Positions 46,396 through 56,390 of a stretch of DNA of 64,000 bases are shown piece by piece; the first letter of the stretch is position 1; every line of letters begins with the position of its first letter. The stretch covers positions 2,976,001 through 3,040,000 of the forward strand of contig NZ_LT907988.1 in the NCBI RefSeq assembly GCF_900089455.2, written 5' to 3'. Both the position numbers and the translations under genes were made by a program. Source of the DNA: Orrella dioscoreae. Its GTDB lineage: Bacteria > Pseudomonadota > Gammaproteobacteria > Burkholderiales > Burkholderiaceae_B. The notes below the pieces were generated by a model that was not told the DNA's origin, made no database searches, and was given only the letters and a program-made list of their open reading frames with translations.

Positions 46396-47877
46396 TCAGC
46401 GCGGCACGATGAAGCTGGCCTTTTCTTCCAGCTCGATGGTGCGCCCGTCGGCGTCTTGCGCTTGCGCGCGGAAATGCACGGTATGGGGACCGGGTTCGAG
46501 ATTCTGCGCGGGCACCTGCAGCACCACGGGCAGGAGGCGGTTCGATGCCGGGTCGAGATGGATGGCGCCGCCGTTCTGCACGGTCAGGCCAGGCAGGCCT
46601 TCGGCGCGCAACGTGAGCGTCATGTCGCCTTCCGACACGTTGATGAGCTGCAGGCGGTAGACGTTCTCGATGAGCCCGCCCGCCACTTCGCGGCCCAGCG
46701 ACGCCCGGTCGCGGATCACGTCGATGCGCAAGGGCGTGCGGGTTGCCAGCGATCCCAGGAAGATGGCCACCAGCACCAGGATCAAAGCTGAATAGATCAG
46801 CACGCGCGGACGGAACAACTGGCGGCGCGCCTGCGCGGGCGTCAGCTTGTCCTGCACCGAACGTTCCGACGCATAGCGGATCAGGCCTTGCGGGTATTGC
46901 ATCTTCTCCATGACCGCATCACAGGCATCCGCACAGGCGCCACAGCCGATGCACATGTATTGCAGGCCGTCGCGGATATCGATGCCGGTGGGGCAAACCT
47001 GCACGCACAGGCTGCAGTCGACGCAATCGCCCAGGCCCTGCGCGTGGTGGTCGATCTTGCGCGAGCGCCCGCCGCGCGGATCGCCGCGCTGCTGGTCATA
47101 GGTGACGACCCAGGTGTTCGGGTCGACCATCACGCTCTGGAAGCGCGCATAGGGGCACATGTACTTGCAGACCTGTTCGCGCAGGAAGCCTGCGTTGCCC
47201 CAGGTACAGAAAGCGTAGAACACCATCCAGAACCACTGCCAGGGCCCCAGGGAAAACGCCGCCAGGGCGCTGCCCAGCTCGCGCATGGGCGCGAAATAGC
47301 CGATGAAAGTGAAGCCCGTCCACCCCGCCACCAGCAGCCAGGCGGCGTGCTTGGTCGCCTTGATGCGTACCTTGCGCACGGACCAGGGGTCGCCATCGAG
47401 GCGGATGCGCGCGACGCGATCGCCTTCGATGCGCCGCTCGATCCACATGAAGATTTCGGTGTAGACGGTCTGCGGACAGGCGTAGCCGCAGAACAGGCGG
47501 CCGGCGACGGCGGTGAAGAGAAACAGCGCCAGCGCCGAGATCACCAGCAGCACCGCAAGATAAATGACATCCTGCGGCCACAACACCATGCCAAAGATGT
47601 AGAACTTGCGCGCGCCCAGGTCGAACAGCACGGCCTGGCGGCCGTTCCAGTTCACCCAGGGCAGGCCGTAGTACAGGAACTGCGTCAGGAACACCAGCGC
47701 GATCCGCCAACGTGCGTACAAGCCGCTGACCGAGCGCGGATAGATCTTGCGCCGTACGTCGGCCAGCGTCTGCTCGAGCGAGTCGGCGCTGAGGGTGGCT
47801 TCGCCGCCCCGCCTCTTGCGCGCGATGGCGGCAGGAGCGGGACGGCTCGCTGAGTCGGATGCGCTGGCGTTGCTCAC
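46396..47877 (-). CDS. ccoG: Cytochrome oxidase accessory iron-sulfur protein CcoG
   Basis: A 493-residue membrane protein of the RdxA/FixG family, implicated in copper reduction for cbb3 assembly. Several helices are followed by the cysteine motifs CGYACPQTVY, CKYMCPYARF and a ferredoxin-like pair in CVDCSLCVQVCP and CIGCGACADACD. The C-terminal third is an Ig-like periplasmic domain. The start is a GTG whose bases overlap the ccoP stop codon. Confidence 0.95.
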   Translation of the reverse strand: MSNASASDSASRPAPAAIARKRRGGEATLSADSLEQTLADVRRKIYPRSVSGLYARWRIALVFLTQFLYYGLPWVNWNGRQAVLFDLGARKFYIFGMVLWPQDVIYLAVLLVISALALFLFTAVAGRLFCGYACPQTVYTEIFMWIERRIEGDRVARIRLDGDPWSVRKVRIKATKHAAWLLVAGWTGFTFIGYFAPMRELGSALAAFSLGPWQWFWMVFYAFCTWGNAGFLREQVCKYMCPYARFQSVMVDPNTWVVTYDQQRGDPRGGRSRKIDHHAQGLGDCVDCSLCVQVCPTGIDIRDGLQYMCIGCGACADACDAVMEKMQYPQGLIRYASERSVQDKLTPAQARRQLFRPRVLIYSALILVLVAIFLGSLATRTPLRIDVIRDRASLGREVAGGLIENVYRLQLINVSEGDMTLTLRAEGLPGLTVQNGGAIHLDPASNRLLPVVLQVPAQNLEPGPHTVHFRAQAQDADGRTIELEEKASFIVPR

Positions 47878-48830
47878 TGCTTGGACTCCACGGCGGACGG
47901 CGTGGCAGCTTGTGCGGTGGACGGGTCATTCGACTGGCGCCAGACCCAGGCGGCCACGATGCGGATCTGCTCGGGCGTCAGCACCTTGTCATGGGCCGGC
48001 ATGCGGTTCTCGCGGCCTTCCATGATGGTCTGCACGATGGTGCGCTCGGAGCTGCCATACAGCCACACGTCGTCGGTCAGGTTGGGCGCGCCCAGCATCG
48101 GGTTGCCCTTGCCGTCGGCGCCGTGGCAGGCCGCGCACGTGCCTTCGTAGCCACGCTTGCCGCGGATCACGCGGATCTGGTCATGCGCCAGGCCCGACAG
48201 CGAACGGACGTAGTGCGCGATGTCCGTCGCGTCGCTGGCCGACAGCATTTCCTTGTGCGGCGGCATCATGCCATGACGGCCGTTCGTGATGCTGGCGATG
48301 ATCGTGTCGGGCTCGCCGCCGTACAGCCAGTCGCGATCGGTCAGGTTGGGGAAGCTGGGGCTGCCCTTGGCGTCGGAACCGTGGCATTGGGCACAGGTGT
48401 TCAGGAACAGCCGCTGGCCCATGTCGATGGCGCCCGCGTCGGCGGCGATCGCCGGCACGTCCATCGAGGCATAGCGGGCGTACAGCGGCGCCACCTTGGC
48501 CGCGTGGGCCTCGGCGTCCTTCTGCACTTCCTGCGCCGTGGTGTAGCCCAGCAGGCCCTGGTAGGTGCCCAGGCCCGGATACAGCGCCAGGTAGCCCAGG
48601 CCGACCAGGCACAGCAGCAGGTACATCCAGGTCCACCAGCGCGGCACCGGATTGTTCAGCTCGCGCAGGTCGCCGTCCCACACGTGGCCCATTTCCTCCC
48701 CGTCCTGGCCGGGAGGGCGGCGCGCCAGCCAGGCGCGCTGCGAGAACAGCAGCCACAGGCACCAGGCAATGCCGCCCAGTGCGATCACCGCAATGTAATA
48801 GCCCAGGAAGCCGTTGACGAAATCGCTCAT
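47874..48830 (-). CDS. ccoP: cbb3-type cytochrome c oxidase dihaem subunit CcoP
   Basis: A 318-residue subunit with two N-terminal membrane helices and two cytochrome c domains, each with a haem-binding motif (CAQCH and CAACH) and a downstream Met ligand. It passes electrons to CcoO and CcoN. It overlaps ccoQ (ATGA) and ccoG. Confidence 0.97.
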   Translation of the reverse strand: MSDFVNGFLGYYIAVIALGGIAWCLWLLFSQRAWLARRPPGQDGEEMGHVWDGDLRELNNPVPRWWTWMYLLLCLVGLGYLALYPGLGTYQGLLGYTTAQEVQKDAEAHAAKVAPLYARYASMDVPAIAADAGAIDMGQRLFLNTCAQCHGSDAKGSPSFPNLTDRDWLYGGEPDTIIASITNGRHGMMPPHKEMLSASDATDIAHYVRSLSGLAHDQIRVIRGKRGYEGTCAACHGADGKGNPMLGAPNLTDDVWLYGSSERTIVQTIMEGRENRMPAHDKVLTPEQIRIVAAWVWRQSNDPSTAQAATPSAVESKQ

Positions 48831-49015
48831 GACTGCTTTTCCTCGTTACGCTTTTCCACGCCGACCTGGTCGGCGAACTCGTCGGGCAAGGCGAACGGCA
48901 ACATGGCCGATTCGCGGTTGGCGCCCTGACGGCCCCGCGAGAAGGCCCACCACACGATCCCGATGAAGGTGAGGAAGCCCAGCGCCGTCATGAAGCCGTT
49001 GATGACGCCGATCAT
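48827..49015 (-). CDS. ccoQ: cbb3-type oxidase small subunit CcoQ
   Basis: A 62-residue single-helix protein (about 8-26, with [14 protein letters not shown]), matching the FixQ/CcoQ family that stabilises the oxidase. It overlaps both neighbours by four bases (ATGA at each end), confirming its start at 49015. A longer open frame upstream is a shadow of ccoO. Confidence 0.93.
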   Translation of the reverse strand: MIGVINGFMTALGFLTFIGIVWWAFSRGRQGANRESAMLPFALPDEFADQVGVEKRNEEKQS

Positions 49016-49671
49016 TTCTGCACTCCTTGGCTGGCTTCGCGCACGCCCACGCCCAGGTTCTGGAGATAGGCGACCAGCGCGTCTTCCTCGTTCTTGCCCT
49101 CGAGGGCCTGCGGCGCGGCATCGATCTCTTCCTGCGAATAAGGCACGCCCAGGGTGCGCAGCGCATTCAGGCGCGGTACGACGGACTGCGGCTGCAGCGG
49201 GGTCCTGGCCAGCCACGGGTAACCCGGCATGTTCGACTCGGGCACCACGGCGCGCGGATCGCGCAGGTGGATGCGGTGCCAGTCATCCGAGTAGCGGCCG
49301 CCCACGCGGGCCAGGTCCGGCCCGGTGCGCTTCGAGCCCCACTGGAAGGGATGGTCGAACACCGTCTCGCCAGCCAGCGAGTACGGGCCGTAGCGTTGCA
49401 CTTCGGCACGCAGCATGCGGATCTGCTGCGAATGACAGCCCACGCAACCTTCGCGGATGTAGATGTCGCGGCCCATCAATTGCAGCGGCGAGTAAGGCGT
49501 GACGCCGGGGGTCGGCTGGGTAGTCGAGTGCTGGAAGAACAGCGGGACGATCTGCACCAGGCCCGCGAAGGAGATCACGATGATCACGCAGATGATCATC
49601 CAGCCGATGTTCTTCTCCAGCGTGGCGTGCGAGAAGAAACCGTGTTGTTGGTGTTGCTGATGGTCAGCCAT
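49012..49671 (-). CDS. ccoO: cbb3-type cytochrome c oxidase monohaem subunit CcoO
   Basis: A 219-residue membrane-anchored cytochrome c. One helix at about 24-46 is followed by the haem motif CVGCH (in [11 protein letters not shown]) and a Met ligand in the SNMPGYPWL segment. I chose the ATG at 49671, which follows a GGAGG in the ccoN-ccoO gap; the open frame extends 23 codons more in a proline- and arginine-rich shadow. The N-terminus is rich in His and Gln. Confidence 0.96.
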   Translation of the reverse strand: MADHQQHQQHGFFSHATLEKNIGWMIICVIIVISFAGLVQIVPLFFQHSTTQPTPGVTPYSPLQLMGRDIYIREGCVGCHSQQIRMLRAEVQRYGPYSLAGETVFDHPFQWGSKRTGPDLARVGGRYSDDWHRIHLRDPRAVVPESNMPGYPWLARTPLQPQSVVPRLNALRTLGVPYSQEEIDAAPQALEGKNEEDALVAYLQNLGVGVREASQGVQK

Positions 49672-49684
49672 GTTCGCCTCCTTC

Positions 49685-51169
49685 TCAAGCCTGCGCCAGG
49701 GCGGGTTGCGGCGCGGGGGCCGGGGCCGGGGCCGGGACATCGGCGCCGATAGGCGGGTCGACGGGCGTTGCGCGCCGCACGGTCATCCAGGTGTTCCAGG
49801 CCATGATGAAGACGCCGCCCAGGAACATGGCGCCACCCAGCAGGCGGATGCCATAGAACGGATAGGTGGCCTTCACGGCTTCGACGAAGCTGTAGGTCAG
49901 CGTGCCGTCGGCTTCGGTGGCGCGCCACATCAGGCCCTGCATGACGCCGGCGATCCACATCGCGGCGATGTAGAGCACCACGCCCAGGGTCGCGACCCAG
50001 AAATGCAGTTCGATGGCGCGGGTGCTGTACATGGACTGGCGGCCATAGAGGCGCGGGATCAGGTAGTACAGCGAGCCGAAGCTGATCATCGCGACCCAGC
50101 CCAGCGCGCCGGAGTGCACGTGGCCGATGGTCCAGTCGGTGTAGTGCGACAGCGCGTTGACCGTGCGGATCGACATCATCGAGCCCTCGAAGGTCGCCAT
50201 GCCGTAGAACGACAGCGCCACCACGAGGAACTTCAGGATGGGATCGGTGCGCAGCTTGTGCCAGGCGCCCGACAGGGTCATGATGCCGTTGACCATGCCG
50301 CCCCACGAAGGCGCCAGCAGGATCAGCGAGAACGTCATGCCCAGCGACTGGGTCCAGTCAGGCAGCGAGGTGTACAGCAGGTGGTGGGGACCGGCCCACA
50401 TGTACGTGAAGATCAGCGCCCAGAAGTGGACGATGGACAGGCGGTACGAGAAGATCGGGCGGCCGGCCTGCTTCGGGATGAAGTAATACATCATGCCCAG
50501 GAAGCTGGTGGTCAGGAAGAAGCCCACCGCGTTGTGCCCGTACCACCACTGCACCATGGCGTCCTGCACGCCGGCATAGGCCGAGTACGACTTCATCCAG
50601 CCGAAGGGAACCTCCAGGTTGTTGAAGATGTGCAGCACGGCGATGGTCAGGATGTAGGCGCCGAAGAACCAGTTGGCCACGTAGATGTGGGCCGAACGGC
50701 GCTTCATGATCGTGCCGAAGAACACGATGGCATAGGCCACCCAGACCAGGGTGATCAGGATGTCGATGGGCCATTCCAGCTCGGCGTATTCCTTGCCGCT
50801 GGTGAAGCCCAGCGGCAGCGAGATGGCGGCCGCGACGATGACGATCTGCCAGCCCCAGAACGTGAAGGCGGCCAGCGGGCCACAGAAGAGCCGTGCCTGA
50901 CAGGTGCGCTGCACGACATAGTAGGACGTCGCGAACAGCGCGCTGCCGCCGAAGGCGAAGATCACCGCATTGGTGTGCAACGGGCGCAGGCGGCCGTAGC
51001 TCAGCCAGGCCGTGTCGAAATTGAGCTGGGGCCACATCAGCTGCGCGGCGATCAGAACGCCCACCGCCATGCCGACTATGCCCCAGACCACTGTCATGAT
51101 GGCGAATTGCCGAACGACCCCGTAATTGAAGGTCTCGGCACTGTTCGCGCTTGCCGCGCGGACGCTCAT
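49685..51169 (-). CDS. ccoN: cbb3-type cytochrome c oxidase catalytic subunit CcoN
   Basis: The 494-residue haem-copper subunit that reduces oxygen. Twelve helices are predicted, with the haem histidine region [14 protein letters not shown], the copper-B histidines around [11 protein letters not shown] and GPHHLLYT, and the late HVHSGALGW segment. AAGGGG lies six bases before the ATG at 51169, favouring it over the ATG at 51175. The C-terminus is an Ala-Pro repeat encoded by a GGGGCC-type tandem repeat. An FNR box lies 87 bases before the start, inside ccoS. Confidence 0.97.
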   Translation of the reverse strand: MSVRAASANSAETFNYGVVRQFAIMTVVWGIVGMAVGVLIAAQLMWPQLNFDTAWLSYGRLRPLHTNAVIFAFGGSALFATSYYVVQRTCQARLFCGPLAAFTFWGWQIVIVAAAISLPLGFTSGKEYAELEWPIDILITLVWVAYAIVFFGTIMKRRSAHIYVANWFFGAYILTIAVLHIFNNLEVPFGWMKSYSAYAGVQDAMVQWWYGHNAVGFFLTTSFLGMMYYFIPKQAGRPIFSYRLSIVHFWALIFTYMWAGPHHLLYTSLPDWTQSLGMTFSLILLAPSWGGMVNGIMTLSGAWHKLRTDPILKFLVVALSFYGMATFEGSMMSIRTVNALSHYTDWTIGHVHSGALGWVAMISFGSLYYLIPRLYGRQSMYSTRAIELHFWVATLGVVLYIAAMWIAGVMQGLMWRATEADGTLTYSFVEAVKATYPFYGIRLLGGAMFLGGVFIMAWNTWMTVRRATPVDPPIGADVPAPAPAPAPQPALAQA

Positions 51170-51210
51170 GGTCATCCCCTTTCCCAGGAAAACACGATAG
51201 ATACGAATGC

Positions 51211-51462
51211 TTACGTCGATGATGATGCGCGTGCGCAACGCTGGCCGCATTGACAAGAATCAACCTTGATCCCATCAGGGGATTCTTTGCCGGGAACCTC
51301 GCCGCGCGGCGTTGCGTGCGCGTCATCGTCGTCAAGCAGGATGGCCTTGCCGGCGGCTTCGGGGTCGTCGTATTGGCCCGAGAAAACCGCCCACCAGAAG
51401 AAGCCGCCGATCACCAGCACGAAGACCAGTGACACGGGCAGGAGCAGATAAAGGATTTCCAT
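51211..51462 (-). CDS. ccoS: cbb3-type oxidase assembly protein CcoS with a cysteine-containing tail
   Basis: CcoS is a small single-helix membrane protein needed for cofactor insertion into cbb3. Residues 1-55 are typical: a helix (about 5-27) then [13 protein letters not shown]. The protein is 83 residues, longer than the usual 45-65, and its tail carries three cysteines as C-x-C-x3-C (SCQCGQRC). The DNA coding for this tail also contains a good FNR box. It starts eight bases after the ccoI-like gene. Confidence 0.9.
   Translation of the reverse strand: MEILYLLLPVSLVFVLVIGGFFWWAVFSGQYDDPEAAGKAILLDDDDAHATPRGEVPGKESPDGIKVDSCQCGQRCARASSST
51250..51263. promoter_or_regulatory. FNR box for ccoN, inside the ccoS coding sequence
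   Basis: TTGACAAGAATCAA matches the FNR/ANR consensus TTGAT-N4-ATCAA at 9 of 10 positions. A site centred 41.5 bases before transcription would put the start near 51215, with CATCAT (51227-51222, minus strand) as a possible -10. That leaves a 46-base leader for ccoN. Confidence 0.75.
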
Positions 51463-51469
51463 GGCGCGG

Positions 51470-52447
51470 TCAGGCAGAGGAGCCCGCGCGCAGGACGGCA
51501 AGCGCGGGCACGGGGCTGGCCAGCGCGGGATGGCGCGAGAGACGCCATGCATTGGCCGCCACCGCAAGCGACGACAGCAGCATGGCAAGCGCCGCCAGCC
51601 AGGGCGTGACCCAGCCCATCGCGGCGATCGGAAAGGCCAGCACGTGCCAGGCCAGGGAACCGTAGACGTTCTGCGCGGCCACGCGGCGCACCGCGGCGAA
51701 ATAGCCATCGGCCTGCGACACCGGCAGGCCCGCGCGCAACCGTGCCGCGTCACCCACCGCCAGCGCCGTGGGCACCGAGATCGCCAGCGCACAGGGACAG
51801 CTCATGACCAGCAGCGACACCGTGACCGGCAGGGCATGCGCGGGATCCAGATGCCACCACAGCGCCCCTACCGCCAGCGCGGCCAGCACCTGGACCGCGA
51901 CGAAGAGCGTGGCCACGTGGTCGGCGCGCGCGCTCATGCGGACGCGTTCCGCGTCCTTCCAGCCGCCCTCGCCCAGCAGACGGCTCGTCTGCTGGGCGCG
52001 CAGCGCCAGGTAGCGCGCCGTCAGCAGGAAGGCGACGAACATCGAGACGGATTCGAAATAGACTTCGCCGCGGCCCGCGAAAGTGGCATGCACGCTGGGC
52101 ACGAAGGACGCGACGATGCTGAGCGCCACAGGCACGTCCATGGCGATGCGGCCGCGCCGCAAGGATGCCCAGGCGCCCTGCCAGATGGGCAGCGCGCAGT
52201 ACACGATGACGGGCGCGGTCAGCACGAGGCTGGCCCAGTTCATCAGGAAGATGGCCCAGTCCAGCACGGCCAGCCCTTCGGGCTCCATTCCGTCATGGCG
52301 CAGGTAGGCCGGGAAGGCCAGCATCATCACCTGCATCATCACCAGCCAGGCGAGGCCCAGCTGGACCAGCAGACGGCGGCGCGCGAGGCGCTCGGCCTGC
52401 GGCAGTTGCGCGTGCGGGATAGAGAGAGATAGCAGCATGACTGGCAT
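51470..52447 (-). CDS. CcoI-like copper ATPase membrane domain lacking both catalytic loops
   Basis: A 325-residue membrane protein that matches CcoI/FixI (copper P1B-ATPase for cbb3) only in its transmembrane parts. It has the helix region with AMDVPVALSI (102-111), the ion-binding CPC in MSCPCALAISVPTALA (215-230), and the closing helices (PWLAALAMLLSSLAVAANA, 282-300). A linker of about 24 residues (155-178) replaces the actuator domain, and about 15 residues (245-260) replace the phosphorylation and nucleotide domains. There is no TGE, no DKTGT, no HMA domain. The frame is uninterrupted. Start: ATG at 52447 or, if the promoter is read strictly, 52438. It heads the cbb3 cluster. Confidence 0.8.
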   Translation of the reverse strand: MPVMLLSLSIPHAQLPQAERLARRRLLVQLGLAWLVMMQVMMLAFPAYLRHDGMEPEGLAVLDWAIFLMNWASLVLTAPVIVYCALPIWQGAWASLRRGRIAMDVPVALSIVASFVPSVHATFAGRGEVYFESVSMFVAFLLTARYLALRAQQTSRLLGEGGWKDAERVRMSARADHVATLFVAVQVLAALAVGALWWHLDPAHALPVTVSLLVMSCPCALAISVPTALAVGDAARLRAGLPVSQADGYFAAVRRVAAQNVYGSLAWHVLAFPIAAMGWVTPWLAALAMLLSSLAVAANAWRLSRHPALASPVPALAVLRAGSSA

Positions 52448-52487
52448 CGTAGAAGTGCCAGCCTGCGCACGCCTTGATGCAGGTCAA
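52446..52487 (-). promoter_or_regulatory. FNR box and phased -10 upstream of the ccoI-like gene
   Basis: TTGATGCAGGTCAA (52474-52487) matches the FNR consensus at 9 of 10 positions. On the minus strand TACGAT at 52451-52446 lies 32 bases from the box centre, exactly the class II spacing. The predicted transcription start is at or next to the ATG at 52438, so the message would be nearly leaderless. Confidence 0.75.
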
Positions 52488-52504
52488 GTGCGCGGCGGAA
52501 AGCA

Positions 52505-52532
52505 GCACGGCCGGGCATGCGCCCGGCCGTGC
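52505..52532. terminator. 12-bp hairpin after the orphan Bug receptor gene
   Basis: GCACGGCCGGGC (52505-52516) pairs with 52521-52532 around ATGC. It lies between the Bug gene end and the cbb3 cluster promoter. On the minus strand TGCTTTCC follows, a weak T tract. Confidence 0.65.
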
Positions 52533-52579
52533 TTCCCTGCGTATCGTACGCCCCGCGCCCCGCGCGCGAGGCGCGCCGG

Positions 52580-53554
52580 TCAATCCAGGCGGATGTCGGC
52601 GCTCTTGACGATGGTGGCCCAGCGGTCGCGTTCCTTCACGAAGAAGGCGTCCAGCTCCTTGGTCGGGCGCACCACGACTTCGGCGCCCTGCTCGCCCAGC
52701 TTGCGCTTGATGTCGGGGCGATTGATGATCTCGCCCAGCTTCTCGGACACCAGCTTGGCAGTGGCGTCGCTCATGTTCGACGGCGCCATGATGCCCTGCC
52801 AGGTACCCGACTCGAAGCCCTTCACGCCCTGCTCCGAGATCGTGGGAATCTCGGGCACGAGTTCCATGCGCTCGGCCTTGGAAATGGCGATGGCGCGCAG
52901 CTTGCCGCTCTTGATGTGCGGCAGCGTGGCCAGCAGGCCGTTCATGATGAGGTCGGTCTGGCCGCCCACCGTATCGGTCAGGGCTTGCGAACCGCCCTTG
53001 TAGGGCACGTATTCCCACTTGGCGCCGGTGGCCTGCTCGACGGCGACGGCGGCCAGGTGGGGCGCGCTGCCGATGGCGGTCACGGCAAAGTTCACGCGGC
53101 GGGTCTTCGACAGCTCGACGATCTCGGCCAGGGTCTTGGCCGGGAAGTCGGGATGCACCGCCAGCACGTGCGGCGAATAGGCCAGCATGCTGACGCCGCG
53201 CAGGTCCTTGGAAGGATCGAAGGTGAGCTTGGTATAGACGGAGGGACTGATGGCCAGCGCGCCGACATCGCACAGCAGCAGGCTGTGGCCTTCGCTGGCG
53301 GACTGCACCACCAGGCCCGCGCCCAGGTTGCCATTGGCGCCGGGCTTGTTCTCGACCACCACGGTCTGCTTCAGTTCGGCCGCCAGCGGCTCGCTGATGA
53401 GGCGGGCAATGATGTCAGACGACCCGCCCGGCGGATAGGGCACGACCAGGCGGATGGGCCGGGTCGGCCAGTTCTGGGCATGCAGCGGAAGACTCAGGCC
53501 GCTCAGGGCCAGCGCGGCCGAACTGGCCAGGAATTGGCGACGATCCAGGGTCAT
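52580..53554 (-). CDS. Bug-family (TctC-type) periplasmic solute receptor
   Basis: A 324-residue secreted receptor. The signal begins MTLDRRQFLASSAALALSGL, with twin arginines suggesting Tat export, and ends LHAQ. The mature part starts NWPTRPIRLVVPYPPGGSSD, the Bug hallmark, with NKPGANGNLGA following. No permease or enzyme gene is adjacent, so the solute is not predictable. An operator-like sequence and a -10 lie upstream, so it is probably under its own repressor. Confidence 0.93.
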   Translation of the reverse strand: MTLDRRQFLASSAALALSGLSLPLHAQNWPTRPIRLVVPYPPGGSSDIIARLISEPLAAELKQTVVVENKPGANGNLGAGLVVQSASEGHSLLLCDVGALAISPSVYTKLTFDPSKDLRGVSMLAYSPHVLAVHPDFPAKTLAEIVELSKTRRVNFAVTAIGSAPHLAAVAVEQATGAKWEYVPYKGGSQALTDTVGGQTDLIMNGLLATLPHIKSGKLRAIAISKAERMELVPEIPTISEQGVKGFESGTWQGIMAPSNMSDATAKLVSEKLGEIINRPDIKRKLGEQGAEVVVRPTKELDAFFVKERDRWATIVKSADIRLD

Positions 53555-53580
53555 GACATCTCCTCAGTGTGTTGTATGTT

Positions 53581-53611
53581 GTCGTATGACTTTTTGGACG
53601 CTGGCAGTATA
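53581..53611 (-). promoter_or_regulatory. Promoter and operator-like site of the orphan Bug gene
   Basis: On the minus strand TATACT (53611-53606) would start transcription near 53599, and the near-palindrome GTCATACGAC (53590-53581) lies just inside the message, followed by a partial repeat CATACAAC. This layout suits a GntR/FadR-type repressor; no regulator gene is adjacent. Confidence 0.4.
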
Positions 53612-53837
53612 AGAGCCCTCTTTTTGAGCGGCGAGCTATCGCTAACCCTTGGATGCGGGGGGCCGCCTCGTGGGGAGAGTGGCCTGGACGCAACAGACCG
53701 AAGACTCTTCATCATTGCCTGATCCTATTCACGGACTACCGGAATGAGGCTCAAGAATGAAAAAATGGAGCCATTTCGTATTTTCAAGAGGCGAGTGCCA
53801 AGCCCCGCGAGCAGCCCGACCTGCAGCCTGCATGCGG

Positions 53838-53867
53838 CAGGGCCGCCGACATGCCCGGGCGGCCCTG
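53838..53867 (-). terminator. Hairpin downstream of aceA
   Basis: CAGGGCCGCC (53838-53847) pairs with GGCGGCCCTG (53858-53867), 23 bases after the aceA stop. There is no T run on the minus strand, so it may act with Rho or only protect the message end. Confidence 0.5.
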
Positions 53868-53890
53868 CGGTCTTGCGAGACGCGACGCCG

Positions 53891-55222
<1,332 letters not shown>

Positions 55223-55528
55223 GGTCTTTCTCCTGTTGCGGTGAGGGTTGAAAACCGTCGCCCCGGTGCAGCGGGCATGGGAGAAAGTCTATTCCTGTGT
55301 TGCGTTGCGCAAATGCAGCAAGTCATCTACAAGACGAAAAATTTATTCCATTGAAAACAAACACTTGAAAAAAATTAACCGTATTGTGAAAAGCATTTTC
55401 CTGCCATGAAATGCCATTGCGCTGCGGCGCATCATCCATTTTCACCTGTCGGATCACAGCTTTCACGATGTGGAAAACGAGGGGCTGCCGGTACAATGGC
55501 CTCACACGCTTTTGCCGCGACCCTCACC
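55223..55528. other. Divergent regulatory region of aceA and queF
   Basis: No gene is seen here. For aceA, minus-strand TAGACT (55291-55286) is a possible -10 with TTGCGC (55312-55307) as a poor -35; TTGCGCAA (55305-55312) is a short palindrome there. The stretch 55330-55400 is strongly AT-rich. For queF, TACAAT at 55492-55497 is a good -10 and leaves a leader of only about 25 bases, too short for a preQ1 riboswitch. Confidence 0.55.
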
Positions 55529-56365
55529 ATGACGCTTGATTTGCAACACGCCCCGCTGGGCCAGACCGTGGGCTACCCCAGCCAATACGATCCCGCCCTG
55601 CTCTTCCCGATTGCCCGCGCGGGCGCACGAGGCGAACTGGGCCTGCCCGCCGACGCGCCGCTGCCGTTTGCCGGCGTGGACCTCTGGAATGCCTATGAAG
55701 TGTCCTGGCTGAATGCGCGCGGCAAGCCCGAGGTCGCCCTGGCCCGCTGCGTCGTGCCGGCCGAGAGCCCGAACCTGATCGAGTCCAAGTCGTTCAAGCT
55801 CTACCTGAACTCCTACAACCAGACCCGCATGGCGGACGCGGATACGGTGCGCGCGCGCATCGCCGCCGACCTGTCGGCTGCGGCTGGCGCCCCCGTCGCG
55901 GTCGAGTTGATCCTGCCGGCCGCCTATGGCGAACTGACGCTGGGCGAGCCCGAGGGCGAGTGCGTGGACGGCCTGGATGTCGAAATCGACCAGTACGCAC
56001 CGTCAGCCGAGCTGCTGGCGGTGGACGCGGCGCGCGGCGTCGTGCGCGAGACCCTGCTGTCGCGCCTGCTGAAATCGAATTGTCCCGTCACCGGCCAGCC
56101 GGACTGGGCAACGGTGCAGGTGTCCTATGAAGGCCCGGCCATCGACCGGGAAAGCCTGCTGCGCTACGTCGTGGGCTTTCGCCAGCACAGCGGCTTCCAC
56201 GAGCAGTGCGTGGAGCGCATGTTCCTGGACATCCTGGCGCGCTGCCAGCCCACGTCCTTGAGCGTGTATGCCCGCTACACGCGCCGCGGCGGCCTGGACA
56301 TCAATCCCTGGCGCGGCACCGCCGACCACCTGCCGCCCGCGGACCTGCGCACGCCCCAGCAATGA
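55529..56365 (+). CDS. queF: NADPH-dependent 7-cyano-7-deazaguanine reductase
   Basis: It reduces preQ0 to preQ1 in queuosine tRNA modification. It is 278 residues, the long two-domain (YqcD/E. coli) type. The ESKSFKLYLNS motif at 85-95 binds NADPH, C185 (SNCPVTGQPDW) is the catalytic cysteine and D192 the partner acid. The ATG at 55529 matches the family N-terminus; an in-frame ATG at 55496 overlaps the -10 and is unlikely. Confidence 0.96.
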   Translation: MTLDLQHAPLGQTVGYPSQYDPALLFPIARAGARGELGLPADAPLPFAGVDLWNAYEVSWLNARGKPEVALARCVVPAESPNLIESKSFKLYLNSYNQTRMADADTVRARIAADLSAAAGAPVAVELILPAAYGELTLGEPEGECVDGLDVEIDQYAPSAELLAVDAARGVVRETLLSRLLKSNCPVTGQPDWATVQVSYEGPAIDRESLLRYVVGFRQHSGFHEQCVERMFLDILARCQPTSLSVYARYTRRGGLDINPWRGTADHLPPADLRTPQQ

Positions 56366-56390
56366 GAAAGCCCGCTGCGAGGCCCGGACG

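Larger units (their letters stand above)
53555..53890. other. Non-coding region between the Bug gene and aceA
   Basis: No gene is supported in these 336 bases. The left part is the Bug promoter: TATACT (53611-53606, minus strand) as -10 and GTCGTATGAC (53581-53590) as a near-palindrome. A hairpin at 53838-53867 follows aceA. The middle (about 53640-53830) shows nothing I can name. Confidence 0.6.

Noticed and set aside
49690-49745. GGGGCC-type tandem repeat at the ccoN 3' end as a phase-variation site
   Set aside because: The unit is six bases, so copy changes keep the frame and only alter an Ala-Pro tail; no switching is expected.
55223-55528. preQ1 riboswitch before queF
   Set aside because: The -10 at 55492 leaves about 25 bases of leader and I see no aptamer-like stem or A-rich tail.
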